NCBI RefSeq assembly: GCF_009834545.1
Contig: NZ_CP019427.1
Location: 3,912,001-3,976,000, forward strand
Direction: 5' to 3'
From: Pseudomonas sp. S04
GTDB lineage: Bacteria; Pseudomonadota; Gammaproteobacteria; Pseudomonadales; Pseudomonadaceae
Length of the DNA: 64,000 nucleotides
The position numbers were made by a program, and so were the translations under genes. The notes beneath the pieces were generated by a model. The model searched no databases and was not told the DNA's origin. It was given only the letters and a program-made list of their open reading frames with translations. Every line of letters begins with the position of its first letter. The first letter of the stretch is position 1. Below are positions 34,675-42,912 of this stretch, one piece after another.

Positions 34675-35973
34675 TATGACTCACCCACATGGGTTACAAA
34701 TCAGTTCACGCACATAGGTAACAGTTATTAACTGGCATGGTCGATTTCGCGAGGATCTGACCATGCCCTGGAGAGAGCTGAAACCTATGGATCGAAAAGT
34801 GATGTTCATCGCTGCCTATCTGGCGGACAAACACACCTTCAGCAAGCTGTGCAGTGACTACGAGATCAGTCGAAAGACTGGCTATAAATGGGTCGAGCGA
34901 TACAAAGCTGAAGGGCCTAGTGGGCTTGAGGAACGCAGCCGTTGCCGGCACAACCAGAGCTACGTGGTGCCTGTCGCTGTTAGGCAGGCAATCATCGAGC
35001 TTCGGTCTATCGGAGAAACAACTCCAGGGCCTAAGAAGATCCAAAATGACTTGCTCAAGCGCTTTCCCGATCAGGATCCGCCGTCAAAAACGACCATCTA
35101 CAACATCCTTAAAGCAGCCGACTTAATTACGCCGCAGCGTGTACGACGGCGTGTCGCGGTCTATCCCAAACCTTTGAGCAAGGCAGAAAAACCTAATCAG
35201 CTCTTTAGCGCGGACTACAAGGGCCAGTTTCTGACGGGCGCCGGAGTTTGGTGCTATCCACTGACGATCATGGATCACGCCAGCCGTTTTCTACTGGCCT
35301 GCCAGAGTATGTCCAGTACCAATCTGAAGGAGACCCAACAGACCTTTGAGCGAGTTTTCCGCGAGTACGGGTTGCCGGAGCGTATTCGAACTGACAATGG
35401 TGTGCCATTTGCCAGTACCGGCCGTGCCGGGCTGTCGCAGCTGTCGATATGGTGGCTGCGACTAGGGATTATTCCTGAGCGAATTGAGCCTGGCCGTCCG
35501 GACCAGAATGGGCGTCACGAACGCATGCACCGAACGCTGAAAAGTACCTTGCCTCAACCGCCCGCCATTCCTTGGGAGGCTCAGCAGAGACAGTTTGACC
35601 GCTTTATGCAGCACTACAATTATGAGCGGGGGCACGAGGCGCTTGACCAGAAAACGCCTGCTTCCTGCTATTCACCCTCGACTCGGACTTACCCGGAAAA
35701 GTTGCCTGAAATGGGGTATGCGAGCCACGTGGAGTGTTACCTGGCTGATAGTAATGGAATCATTAATCGAGCAGGTCTGCGGATTTATATAGCCAATGTG
35801 CTTAAGCATCAGACCATTGGAATGGAGATGATCAGTGATGATGTGTGGGAGGTGATATTCGGTCCGGTAATCCTAGGCCGGGTCTATGCTAGAGAGGCAA
35901 AGAACGGGTACGTGTCGATAAAAGTGTTACCTATGTAAAGGTACTTTTTTGTAACCCATGTGGTTGTCCCGTA
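34675..35973 (+). mobile_element. Complete IS481-family insertion sequence
   Basis: About 1.3 kb. The ends are inverted repeats with a perfect 16-bp core CCACATGGGTTACAAA (34685-34700) matching 35948-35963, extended outward imperfectly to 34675 and 35973. A second, subterminal pair ACATAGGTAACA lies at about 34711-34722 and inverted at 35925-35936, probably transposase sites. CATACC stands just outside each end (34667-34672 and 35974-35979), a likely target duplication. One intact transposase gene fills the element. Confidence 0.85.
34763..35938 (+). CDS. IS481-family transposase (DDE)
   Basis: A 391-residue transposase. N-terminal helix-turn-helix domain (FIAAYLADKHTFSKLCSDYEISRKTGYKWVERYK) followed by the rve/integrase catalytic core with the DDE triad: Asp in LFSADYKGQF, Asp in RIRTDNGVPF and Glu in QNGRHERMHRTLK. 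The RQFDRFMQHYNYERGHEAL motif that follows is typical of IS481 proteins. Base composition is lower in GC than the neighbouring genes. The gene is intact, so the element may still be active. An alternative ATG at 34787 would remove eight residues. Confidence 0.92.
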   Translation: MPWRELKPMDRKVMFIAAYLADKHTFSKLCSDYEISRKTGYKWVERYKAEGPSGLEERSRCRHNQSYVVPVAVRQAIIELRSIGETTPGPKKIQNDLLKRFPDQDPPSKTTIYNILKAADLITPQRVRRRVAVYPKPLSKAEKPNQLFSADYKGQFLTGAGVWCYPLTIMDHASRFLLACQSMSSTNLKETQQTFERVFREYGLPERIRTDNGVPFASTGRAGLSQLSIWWLRLGIIPERIEPGRPDQNGRHERMHRTLKSTLPQPPAIPWEAQQRQFDRFMQHYNYERGHEALDQKTPASCYSPSTRTYPEKLPEMGYASHVECYLADSNGIINRAGLRIYIANVLKHQTIGMEMISDDVWEVIFGPVILGRVYAREAKNGYVSIKVLPM

Positions 35974-36025
35974 CATACCCCACCACTCGGCACCTCGCTT
36001 GGGCTCGGTGTGCCCAGGATCAAAA

Positions 36026-36073
<48 letters not shown>

Positions 36074-36202
36074 TCAAAAGATGGCTGACTTCGTCAGCGT
36101 CTTAGGAAGTAGAAGCCACACCGCGCATGCCCTAGCGATCAGGTCGGCTCTAAGGCCGCCTCGCTTTGTTTTTGATCCTGGGCGCCCCGTTAACCACGCT
36201 GG

Positions 36203-36311
36203 CCGTACTTCGATATTGATTTGGGGGGTAAACCGGCAGGACGCCGGTTTAGCCGCACTGGGCCAGGGAGGGCCCATTGCGGCGGCCCCCCAAATCAATG
36301 TCGGAGTACGG
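36203..36311. repeat. 109-bp cloverleaf-like inverted repeat element
   Basis: The outer arms 36203-36228 and 36286-36311 pair over 26 positions with 24 Watson-Crick matches and two that stay G-U compatible in one strand's RNA. Inside are a perfect 9-bp hairpin (36229-36237 with 36243-36251) and a shorter one near 36259-36275 (TGGGCC/GGCCCA). The whole can fold as a stem with two inner hairpins. Confidence 0.7.
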
Positions 36312-36540
36312 GCATGCCGAGCCTAAGCGAGGCACCGAGTGGTGGGGCAAGAGCGTTTTGCTTACTTTTGCGCTGTTCAAAAGTGAGCCGCCGTCAGGCG
36401 GAACCATAGGAGGCCGTTACCGCAAAAATGGATATGTACTCCGCTTAATCCAACACCCCAGAGGCCCAGAGGTCAGTACACAAGCAGGTTCTTTCTCCAC
36501 AGGTGCAACGTCGCACCACAGCTGTGTAGATACCTATGCC
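36312..36540. repeat. Right arm of the large inverted repeat
   Basis: Intact copy, in inverted orientation, of the repeat whose other copy is split by the IS. It carries the end motif GCCGTTACCGC...GGATATGTAC at 36413-36439 and the 20-bp perfect match at 36446-36465. A REP core (cgcgggcaagcccgcc) follows at about 36544-36560 and a further dispersed-repeat copy at 36602-36655. No gene is seen from 35974 to 36699. Confidence 0.75.
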
Positions 36541-36699
36541 TATCGCGGGCAAGCCCGCCCTTACCACTCAACAGCCCGAGCCCGCCTGCAGCTGCATGAC
36601 CCGCCGTAAGGGCGGAACCCTAAGCCGCCATAACCGCAGCACCGGATATACCCACAAACCCAGGATCAAAAGACCGCAGCTATCGACGGTGAATGCCCG

Positions 36700-37587
36700 T
36701 CAGCCGATATGCAGCGCACGCAGGTCGAGGCGGCCATCCTTGAGGGGTGGGCACCAGTAGTAACCACCGGTGATCGGCCGGCTCATGCGGTACAGGCCAT
36801 CGGCGATCCCGTCTTCCAGGCCACTCATGCGGCGCAACTGGGCTTCGAAGGCATTGAATGAATGACCGAAGGCCAGGAACATCAGGCCGGCACGCTCGCC
36901 TTCGATCCACGGCATCGAGCGACGGACGATGAACGCCTCTGGGGTGAAGCTTTCCTGGGCGGTGCGTTTGACGTGGGCGGAAATCGGCGCGTCGTCGAGC
37001 TCTTCGTTATCGCTTTTACGCCGGCCCATGATGTTGTCCTGCTCATGGGACGCCAATGCATTGAAGCCGCTAAGGTCATGCTGCCACTGCTGGATCGCGG
37101 CAAAACTGCCACCCACCTGGCCATCCTCGCCCTCAGCCACCAGTGCGGCCGCCACGGCGGCATCATCGTGGGGGTTTTCGGTGCCGTCTTCGTAGCCGGT
37201 CAGGTCGTGGCCGGTCATGTGGCGGAAGGTTTCGTTCATCTGCACCAGGCGCAGGGCCGGGGCCAGCGCCGCCTCGATGGCGCGGCTGCGGTTGAGCAGT
37301 TCGCCGCGGTCTTCACCGTGCAGCCAGAGCCACAGCGCGTGCTGGGTCGACGGGTTGTCGACGCCCACGCCGATCATCGCCGGGAACGGCCGCAGCCCAG
37401 GCACCTTGGCCTCCAGGGCGTTGACCAGCGACTTGCCAAACCCAACCACCGCCGTCTTCCCGTCAACCCACTGCATCAGTTGGTCGAGCGCCGCCGGCAA
37501 TGCCTCAACGGCCTGCAGCGCAAAAAACAGATGCCGCGCCTGAGGCGGGACGGGGGTGGCGAGGATGCCCGGCTGGTAGTAACTCAT
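36700..37587 (-). CDS. DyP-type heme peroxidase
   Basis: A 295-residue dye-decolourising peroxidase without a Tat signal, so probably cytoplasmic (the P/B-type). The catalytic GXXDG motif is seen in GYEDGTENPHD. The long SHVKRTAQ-like stretch ISAHVKRTAQESFTPEAFIVRRSMPW carries the family's conserved His/Arg positions, with FLAFGHSFNAFEAQLRRMSG toward the end. It oxidises phenolic and dye-like substrates with hydrogen peroxide; some are cargo of encapsulins, but no encapsulin gene is present here. AAAGGAG precedes the ATG. The gene is a single unit next to the repeat island. Confidence 0.9.
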   Translation of the reverse strand: MSYYQPGILATPVPPQARHLFFALQAVEALPAALDQLMQWVDGKTAVVGFGKSLVNALEAKVPGLRPFPAMIGVGVDNPSTQHALWLWLHGEDRGELLNRSRAIEAALAPALRLVQMNETFRHMTGHDLTGYEDGTENPHDDAAVAAALVAEGEDGQVGGSFAAIQQWQHDLSGFNALASHEQDNIMGRRKSDNEELDDAPISAHVKRTAQESFTPEAFIVRRSMPWIEGERAGLMFLAFGHSFNAFEAQLRRMSGLEDGIADGLYRMSRPITGGYYWCPPLKDGRLDLRALHIG

Positions 37588-37650
37588 GAGAACTCCTTTA
37601 GAAAGGCAGGAATTCTACCCGCCACGCGGGGGTTTGTGTGAGGGCAAGGG

Positions 37651-38688
37651 TTATTGTGCCTGCGCCTCACCTCGGTACGCACTCGGGCTCTGCCCGGTCC
37701 AGCGCTTGAAGGCACGCCGGAAACTGCGCACATCGCTGTAGCCGACTTCTTCGGTGATGCGTTCGATGGACATCTCGGGGTTGGCCAACAGGCTCATGGT
37801 GCGCGCCTGGCGTACTTGCTCCAGCAGGGCCTCGAAGGTCAGGGCATGTTCGGTCAGGCGACGGCGCAGGGTGCGGCCGCTCATGTTCAGGTCGCCAGCG
37901 ATTTTCTCGATGTGGCTGCCCTGGGTCAGGTCGCGGGAGATGGCCCGCTCCACTGCTTGAATCAGGTCGAGCTTCTGGTGCACCTCGGCCCCTTCCAGCT
38001 CCAGCAGCTTGACCGCCTGGCGCAGCGCCAGGGAATGGTGGTTGGGCAGGCGCACGTCGAGCCAGCGGGCTTCGAGCACCAGGCGGTTGTGCAGGCAGCC
38101 AAAGCGCACATCCGTGCCCAGCAGGCGGTGATATTCGGCCAGGTAATCGGGGGCTGCGTGGACGAACTCGACCCGCACACAGCTGAAATCGGCACCCACC
38201 AGCGCTCGGCCGTAGACCAGCAGGCTGGCAAAGAACTCTTCCACGGCGAACATCTGCACGTCGGCGAACGGCAGGCGACACTCGGCGTCGACAAACACCT
38301 GGGTGGCCACTTCGCGGACGCTGGAGACCACGATCCCGCCCGAGGTGTGCTGGTGGCGCATACCCAGCTCGAATGCGTCACGCAGGGTCTTGCACAGCGA
38401 CAACACATGCCCCAGCAACCCCAGGGTGCCCAGCACGTTCTGGTTGCCCACCCACAGCCCGAGCCCCTGGTTGGGGATGACCTTGAGTGCGCGCTGGATC
38501 ATCGCCACGGCCTGGCGGTAGGAAATACGTTGTGCCGGGTCTTGCAGGTCGTCGAGGGAAAACCCCAGGCCACGGCACAGGCTGTGGGGGTCGATGCCGT
38601 TGGCACTGGCCACTTCGGCCAGGGTCTGCAGTAGGAACGGTGACACCAGCGCCAGTTCGTAGTGGGGATCGATGACTTTGATGGGCAT
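37651..38688 (-). CDS. AraC family regulator, SphR-like
   Basis: A 345-residue AraC-type protein of the long arabinose-binding (OruR-like) group: ligand domain in residues ~10-225 and HTH region in ~240-345 (HIEKIAGDLNMSGRTLRRRLTEHALTFEALLEQVRQ and IERITEEVGYSDVRSFRRAFKRWTGQSPSAYRG). ATG 38688 (MPIKVIDPHYE) is preferred over the TTG at 38733. It is divergent from an outer-membrane protein gene with a 258-bp gap. In P. aeruginosa the AraC regulator SphR lies divergent from sphA and responds to sphingosine; the same arrangement here supports, but does not prove, that role. Confidence 0.82.
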   Translation of the reverse strand: MPIKVIDPHYELALVSPFLLQTLAEVASANGIDPHSLCRGLGFSLDDLQDPAQRISYRQAVAMIQRALKVIPNQGLGLWVGNQNVLGTLGLLGHVLSLCKTLRDAFELGMRHQHTSGGIVVSSVREVATQVFVDAECRLPFADVQMFAVEEFFASLLVYGRALVGADFSCVRVEFVHAAPDYLAEYHRLLGTDVRFGCLHNRLVLEARWLDVRLPNHHSLALRQAVKLLELEGAEVHQKLDLIQAVERAISRDLTQGSHIEKIAGDLNMSGRTLRRRLTEHALTFEALLEQVRQARTMSLLANPEMSIERITEEVGYSDVRSFRRAFKRWTGQSPSAYRGEAQAQ

Positions 38689-38946
38689 GGCGACTGGCTT
38701 CCGGTCAGGTTCAGTTGTTATTTTTGTAACCAATTATGTCGCAGAACGTTAGCACGTCTGGCCGCCTGACCGCCAACCCGCAACCAACCTCGCCGGCCAG
38801 GCGCCATGGCGAGCATAGGCTGGCCGCAGAAGTCCCCTCTGTGTCCGCCAATACCCTGCCCTGTCGGGCGCTGAGGGCTTATTTCTATGTTGCGGCTAGC
38901 GTCAAGGCCGGCGATGCGCCCCCAGACAATAATAAGAGTTAAAAAA

Positions 38947-39897
38947 ATGAATCCGACCCGTGTCTCCCCTCCCCTGCGCCTGGCGATAAGCCTGGCCCTG
39001 CTGTCGAGTGTCTGCCTGTCGGCACAGGCCACCGAATCCGGTGTCGACAACATCGGCCCGGGCACCGATGGCTTCTTCATGCTGCCATTGGACGTCAACA
39101 GCCTTCCGGACAACATGGTTGCGTTCAATCTCTACTACAACTTCTACAAGGCCAGAAAGCTCAATATCAGCTCCCTGGGTGGCAAGGTGCCGGGGGTCGA
39201 GATCACCTCCGAAGCAGTGATTCCGCGCCTGGACTACTTGACCCCGCTGCGGATCGCCGGTGGTCGCCTGGGTTTCTACGCAGCCCAGCCCTGGATCAAG
39301 CAGCGCGTGCAGGCCTTCGGCCTGGAGGATGACCGCGAAAGCATGGGCGACACCACCGTGGCCCCGATCATTTTGTGGGACATGGGGAAAAACCTGACCT
39401 TGGGTGCGGCACTGGAGATCACCATTCCTACCGGCGAATACGACGCCACGCGACTGGCCAACACCAGCAACAACTTCTACACCTACAAACCGCTGTTTTC
39501 CTTCACCTGGTTGCCGACCGAGCGGACCGAGCTGTCACTCAAGACCACCTACAGCTTCAACGAAGAGAACCACGACACCGATTACCGCTCAGGGCAGATT
39601 TTCCACTTCGACTATTCCGCCAGCTACAAAGTGACCGACAACCTCAACCTCGGCCTCAACGGTTATTACCTCAAGCAGACCACCGACGATAAACAATACG
39701 GCAAGACCGTGCAGTTCAACGGCCAGGACGTCAACGACGGGGTGCGTGGCGAGGTGTTCGCCATTGGTCCGGCGATGTATCTGACTTTTCTCAAGTACGC
39801 GAGCGCCGAGTTGCGCTGGGCCAAGGAATTCGACGTGGAAAACCGTCCGGAAGGCCAGATGCTGTGGGCCAAGGTCACCATTCCCTACGCGTTCTGA
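38947..39897 (+). CDS. Outer-membrane transporter, SphA/Phenol_MetA_deg-like
   Basis: A 316-residue beta-barrel-type protein. Signal peptide LAISLALLSSVCLSAQATE, cleaved near residue 29. The mature part starts GVDNIGPGTDGFFMLPLDVNSLPDNMVAFNLYYNFY and runs through alternating amphipathic strands to a C-terminal aromatic (ILPYAF-like TIPYAF), as outer-membrane proteins end. The family is the COG4313/Phenol_MetA_deg group that contains P. aeruginosa SphA. It could allow uptake of a hydrophobic substrate. Start taken at ATG 38947; an AAGAG lies 6-7 bases before. It faces a SphR-like AraC gene and converges on a LysR gene. Confidence 0.82.
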   Translation: MNPTRVSPPLRLAISLALLSSVCLSAQATESGVDNIGPGTDGFFMLPLDVNSLPDNMVAFNLYYNFYKARKLNISSLGGKVPGVEITSEAVIPRLDYLTPLRIAGGRLGFYAAQPWIKQRVQAFGLEDDRESMGDTTVAPIILWDMGKNLTLGAALEITIPTGEYDATRLANTSNNFYTYKPLFSFTWLPTERTELSLKTTYSFNEENHDTDYRSGQIFHFDYSASYKVTDNLNLGLNGYYLKQTTDDKQYGKTVQFNGQDVNDGVRGEVFAIGPAMYLTFLKYASAELRWAKEFDVENRPEGQMLWAKVTIPYAF

Positions 39898-39906
39898 CAA
39901 CGCGCC

Positions 39907-40821
39907 TCACGCCCGGCGTGCCACGGCCAGCGGAGCGCGAGGTGCGCCCAGGGCGTTGAGCAGGCAGTGCATTGCCTCCTCCCGGCTGCGCTCGAAGCGA
40001 TATCGCGACTCGATGTACAGCGCCAATTGCAACGCTACCGGTTCGTCCAGGGGCAACGGTGCCTGCTGCATACCCAGGGCCGTGGCGACCCGGCTCGGCA
40101 GGCTCAGGCCGAACGGCTGGCGGTCGGCGATCAACTTCGCCGCCAGGGTGCTCTGGGTGCTTACGGCGATGTTGCGCCGCAGGCTTTTCAGGCCCAGGTG
40201 CAGATCCACCGGGCTCAGCCCGTCGCGCCGGCTGGAGACCTGGATCTGCGGTTGCGCCAGGTAAGCCTGCAGGGTGCGCGGCGGCTCTCGCAGCGCCTCG
40301 CCATAGGCGAACACATAGTGATCGACCGGCAGCACCTGCTTGTGCAAGCCGGCCAGGCCCGCCAGGGGTTGGTCGAGATCGATCAGGATGTCCAGTTTGC
40401 CCGCTGCCAGTTCCTGCAGGGCGTCCCGGCGTCGCGGCTGGAAATACCGCACCTGCCAATCGGCATGCGGGGCCTGGAGCAAGGCTTCGAGCAACACCGG
40501 CTGCAGGCAGTCCAGGCAACTGATGCGCAGCAGCGGATCGCTTTGCCGCGCGGCCGGGATCATCCGCAAGCCATCGCGCAGGCACTCCAGCGCGGCGCGC
40601 ACGTAATCGGCCAGGCGGTGCGCCACCAGGGTCGGCGTCACCCCCAGGCGGCTCTTGATGAACAGCGGGTCGCCACACAAGTCACGCAGGCGGCGCAGCG
40701 CGTTGCTCATCGCCGGTTGCGACAGGCTCATGACTTCGGCAGCGCGGGTGACGCTGCGTTGCTGGTAGATGGCATCGAAGGCGAGCAGCAGGTTGAGGTC
40801 GAGCTGGCGTAAATCAAGCAT
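39907..40821 (-). CDS. LysR family transcriptional regulator
   Basis: A 304-residue LysR protein of the NodD/LinR-like type with the wHTH LRQLDLNLLLAFDAIYQQRSVTRAAEVMSLSQPAMSNALRRLRDLCGDPLFIK. The effector domain spans ~95-300. The gap to the divergent AraC gene is 71 bp, short enough that both promoters overlap. Targets unknown. Confidence 0.85.
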   Translation of the reverse strand: MLDLRQLDLNLLLAFDAIYQQRSVTRAAEVMSLSQPAMSNALRRLRDLCGDPLFIKSRLGVTPTLVAHRLADYVRAALECLRDGLRMIPAARQSDPLLRISCLDCLQPVLLEALLQAPHADWQVRYFQPRRRDALQELAAGKLDILIDLDQPLAGLAGLHKQVLPVDHYVFAYGEALREPPRTLQAYLAQPQIQVSSRRDGLSPVDLHLGLKSLRRNIAVSTQSTLAAKLIADRQPFGLSLPSRVATALGMQQAPLPLDEPVALQLALYIESRYRFERSREEAMHCLLNALGAPRAPLAVARRA

Positions 40822-40892
40822 GGTCTTGCTCCGGCAAATCGCTTAACGTCGGGCAGCCTAACCAGTGAACCGGAACATGCTGTGAGCCCTAA

Positions 40893-41918
40893 ATGACAAA
40901 AAGCGATCAGCCGATAGCCAACGCGTTCTACGCCCCCAGCCTGCTGCCGGCCATCGAAGAACTGCTGGCCCGGGGAGTGGCGCGCGAACAGATCGAGGCC
41001 TTGTTTCGCCGTACGCTGTTTGAACTGCGCACCCCGTTTACGCGGATACCACTGTTTCTGTCCCGGCGCTTCTGGGCCTTTGCCCAGGCCACGACCGCCG
41101 ACCCGCTGCTGGGGCTGGCGGCCGGGCGGCGCTTCGTGTCCACCTCGACCAACGGCCTGACCTACCTGTTTGATGTGGCCGCATCGCTGGACAGCGCCTG
41201 CGCGTACTTCGTGCGTTTCTTCCCGTTTTTCAACGGCCATTTCCAGGCCCGGGTGGTGCGCAGCGAAGACTCGGTGCAACTGCACTTACTGGACTGCGGC
41301 AGCCTGCGCGCCACCGCCGCGATGACTGACTACATCCTCATCAGCATCTGCAGCATGCTGCGCCGCAAGGTGCTGGCCAGCGGGCTGGGGCAAGACCCGA
41401 TCCTGGGGGTGGGCCTGGTGCACTCGGCCCCAGCCAGCCCCTCGGCTCACGAGCAGGCCTTCCGTGCTCCGGTGCAGTGGCGCCAGGCACACAACGTGAT
41501 CCACCTCGAACCCCAGGTATTCGTGCAGGCGCTGACCCCGGGCAATCATCAACTGGAGGAGACACTGGTCGAACTGCTGGAGCAGACTCGGCGCAACAGC
41601 GAGCCGACCTTGCTCGAACTGGTCAGCGACCACCTGATCCGCGACTTGCCCGGCGCCCACTGGCAAGACTTCTGCACCTCCCAGCACCTGCTCGAACGCA
41701 CCGCCGCCCGGCGCCTGAAAGCCCTGGGCTGGAGTTTTTCCGAGTTGCTGGACGAGTACCGCAGCTATCGCGCCGAAGACCTGCTGCAACACTCGCCGTT
41801 GGAGCTGGTGGAGATTTCCGACCAGCTCGGCTACAGCGATGTGCAAAGTTTCAACCGCGCTTGCCTGCGCTGGTTCGAATGCGCACCGGGGTCGTACCGA
41901 TCACGCCACCAGGCATGA
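40893..41918 (+). CDS. AraC family transcriptional regulator
   Basis: A 341-residue regulator of the same OruR-like AraC group. N-terminal ligand domain of ~240 residues (LPAIEELLARGVAREQIEALF, SLDSACAYFVRFFPFFNGHF) and C-terminal HTH (RTAARRLKALGWSFSELLDEYRSYRAEDLL, LVEISDQLGYSDVQSFNRACLRWFECAPGSYR). No good ribosome site precedes the ATG. It is divergent from a LysR gene and stands alone; no adjacent target is evident. Confidence 0.82.
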   Translation: MTKSDQPIANAFYAPSLLPAIEELLARGVAREQIEALFRRTLFELRTPFTRIPLFLSRRFWAFAQATTADPLLGLAAGRRFVSTSTNGLTYLFDVAASLDSACAYFVRFFPFFNGHFQARVVRSEDSVQLHLLDCGSLRATAAMTDYILISICSMLRRKVLASGLGQDPILGVGLVHSAPASPSAHEQAFRAPVQWRQAHNVIHLEPQVFVQALTPGNHQLEETLVELLEQTRRNSEPTLLELVSDHLIRDLPGAHWQDFCTSQHLLERTAARRLKALGWSFSELLDEYRSYRAEDLLQHSPLELVEISDQLGYSDVQSFNRACLRWFECAPGSYRSRHQA

Positions 41919-41933
41919 CCGGTACGGGCAGGG

Positions 41934-42095
41934 TCAGGGTTTCAACGGCCATTCCTGGTCCAGGTCCGAGAGGCTTTTGCCGTCATCGGGGTGTTTCCAG
42001 GTCTGTGGTGGCGGGTTCTCTTCAGGGCTGGCTTCGTCCTGATCTTCTTCGTCGTCGTTATCGCGGTATTGATCGTGTTGTTTGTCAGCGGCCAT
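41934..42095 (-). CDS. 53-residue acidic, hydrophilic protein
   Basis: A short frame of 53 codons on the minus strand: MAADKQHDQYRDNDDEEDQ, then DEASPEENPPPQTWKHPDDG and KSLSDLDQEWPLKP. A very strong ribosome site, AGGAGGAGAG, lies 5 bases before the ATG. The protein is rich in Asp/Glu with no membrane or cysteine-rich part and likely disordered. I do not know the family. It sits between the AraC gene (convergent) and the tRNA operon. Confidence 0.65.
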   Translation of the reverse strand: MAADKQHDQYRDNDDEEDQDEASPEENPPPQTWKHPDDGKSLSDLDQEWPLKP

Positions 42096-42204
42096 GGCAC
42101 TCTCCTCCTGAGATGGGTTTCAAATTTCAGGATAGAACAAAGCCACGGCTTCGCTATATTGAGGGCAACGCTGGCTTGCGCGTCTGTCGCGCCAGGCGAA
42201 AAGC

Positions 42205-42240
42205 AAAAAACCTGCGAAGCGTGAGCCGCGCAGGTTTTTT
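42205..42240. terminator. Bidirectional intrinsic terminator
   Basis: Perfect 12-bp stem: AAAAAACCTGCG (42205-42216) with CGCAGGTTTTTT (42229-42240), with A and T runs built into the arms, so it works on either strand. It separates the 53-residue gene from the tRNA operon. Confidence 0.85.
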
Positions 42241-42255
42241 GTGAATCGCAGAAAC

Positions 42256-42281
42256 AAAAAACCCCGGTCTTGCGACCAGGG
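42256..42281 (-). terminator. Intrinsic terminator of the tRNA operon
   Basis: On the minus strand: an 8-bp stem (42274-42281 with 42262-42269, one mismatch), loop GCAA, then six T residues (42256-42261). It lies about 90 bp after the last tRNA-Asp. Confidence 0.8.
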
Positions 42282-42367
42282 CCTTTGCTATCGACTCGAA
42301 ACAGACATCGGCATGACCAATGTTTGCTTCGTAGCACCAAGGCGTTCAGTGGGCCCTGGAGCAGATA

Positions 42368-42444
42368 TGGCGCAGCGGACGGGACTCGAACCCGCGACCC
42401 CCGGCGTGACAGGCCGGTATTCTAACCGACTGAACTACCGCTGC
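42368..42444 (-). tRNA. tRNA-Asp (GTC), second copy
   Basis: A 77-nt tRNA on the minus strand with acceptor arm GCAGCGG/CCGCTGC, discriminator G, encoded CCA end, D-arm AGTTCAGTCGGTTAGA, anticodon loop CCTGTCACG (anticodon GTC) and T-arm GGGTTCGAGTCCC. The sequence is the same as the other copy 170 bp upstream. Confidence 0.95.
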
Positions 42445-42537
42445 GTATCGCTGTGGACTTGCGTCCAGTTAATTCGTCTGACTGTAAAGCTTCGAGGCTT
42501 TGCAATCTCAAACCGGGTAAACCCGATCTGGAAAATA

Positions 42538-42614
42538 TGGCGCAGCGGACGGGACTCGAACCCGCGACCCCCGGCGTGACAGGCCGGTATTCTAACCGAC
42601 TGAACTACCGCTGC
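42538..42614 (-). tRNA. tRNA-Asp (GTC), first copy
   Basis: Same 77-nt gene as the copy at 42368-42444: acceptor GCAGCGG/CCGCTGC, anticodon GTC, T-loop GTTCGAG, encoded CCA. Middle gene of a Val-Asp-Asp operon. Confidence 0.95.
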
Positions 42615-42668
42615 GCGTCGGTGGAGGCTTTTCAGCTTCCATCTTGCTTTCGCAAGACTCTCAAGAAG

Positions 42669-42744
42669 TGGTGGGTGATGACGGGATCGAACCGCCGACA
42701 TTCTGCTTGTAAGGCAGACGCTCTCCCAGCTGAGCTAATCACCC
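42669..42744 (-). tRNA. tRNA-Val (TAC)
   Basis: A 76-nt tRNA: acceptor GGGTGAT/ATCACCC, discriminator A, encoded CCA, D-arm TAGCTCAGCTGGGAGA, anticodon loop CCTTACAAG (anticodon TAC), T-arm CGGTTCGATCCCG. First gene of the tRNA operon, 23 bases after the -10 element. Confidence 0.95.
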
Positions 42745-42766
42745 GTTTGCTTCTCCGAGGCCGCGA

Positions 42767-42795
42767 AATTTACGCAGATACCGAAGCTAAGTCAA
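42767..42795 (-). promoter_or_regulatory. Sigma-70 promoter of the tRNA operon
   Basis: On the minus strand: -35 TTGACT (42790-42795), a 17-base spacer, -10 TAAATT (42767-42772), then a GC-rich discriminator TCGCGGCC as found in stringently controlled stable-RNA promoters. AT-rich sequence upstream (TTGAAAAAAACTTC) could act as an UP element. Confidence 0.8.
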
Positions 42796-42912
42796 TACCC
42801 TGATTGAAGTTTTTTTCAAAAACAGCTGAAAGCCACAAGCGGCACGCTCCAAGTCAAAGCAGTGGTGCGCAGGCAGTGACGCCTGCGACCGGCTTTTACT
42901 TGTCGCTGCCCT

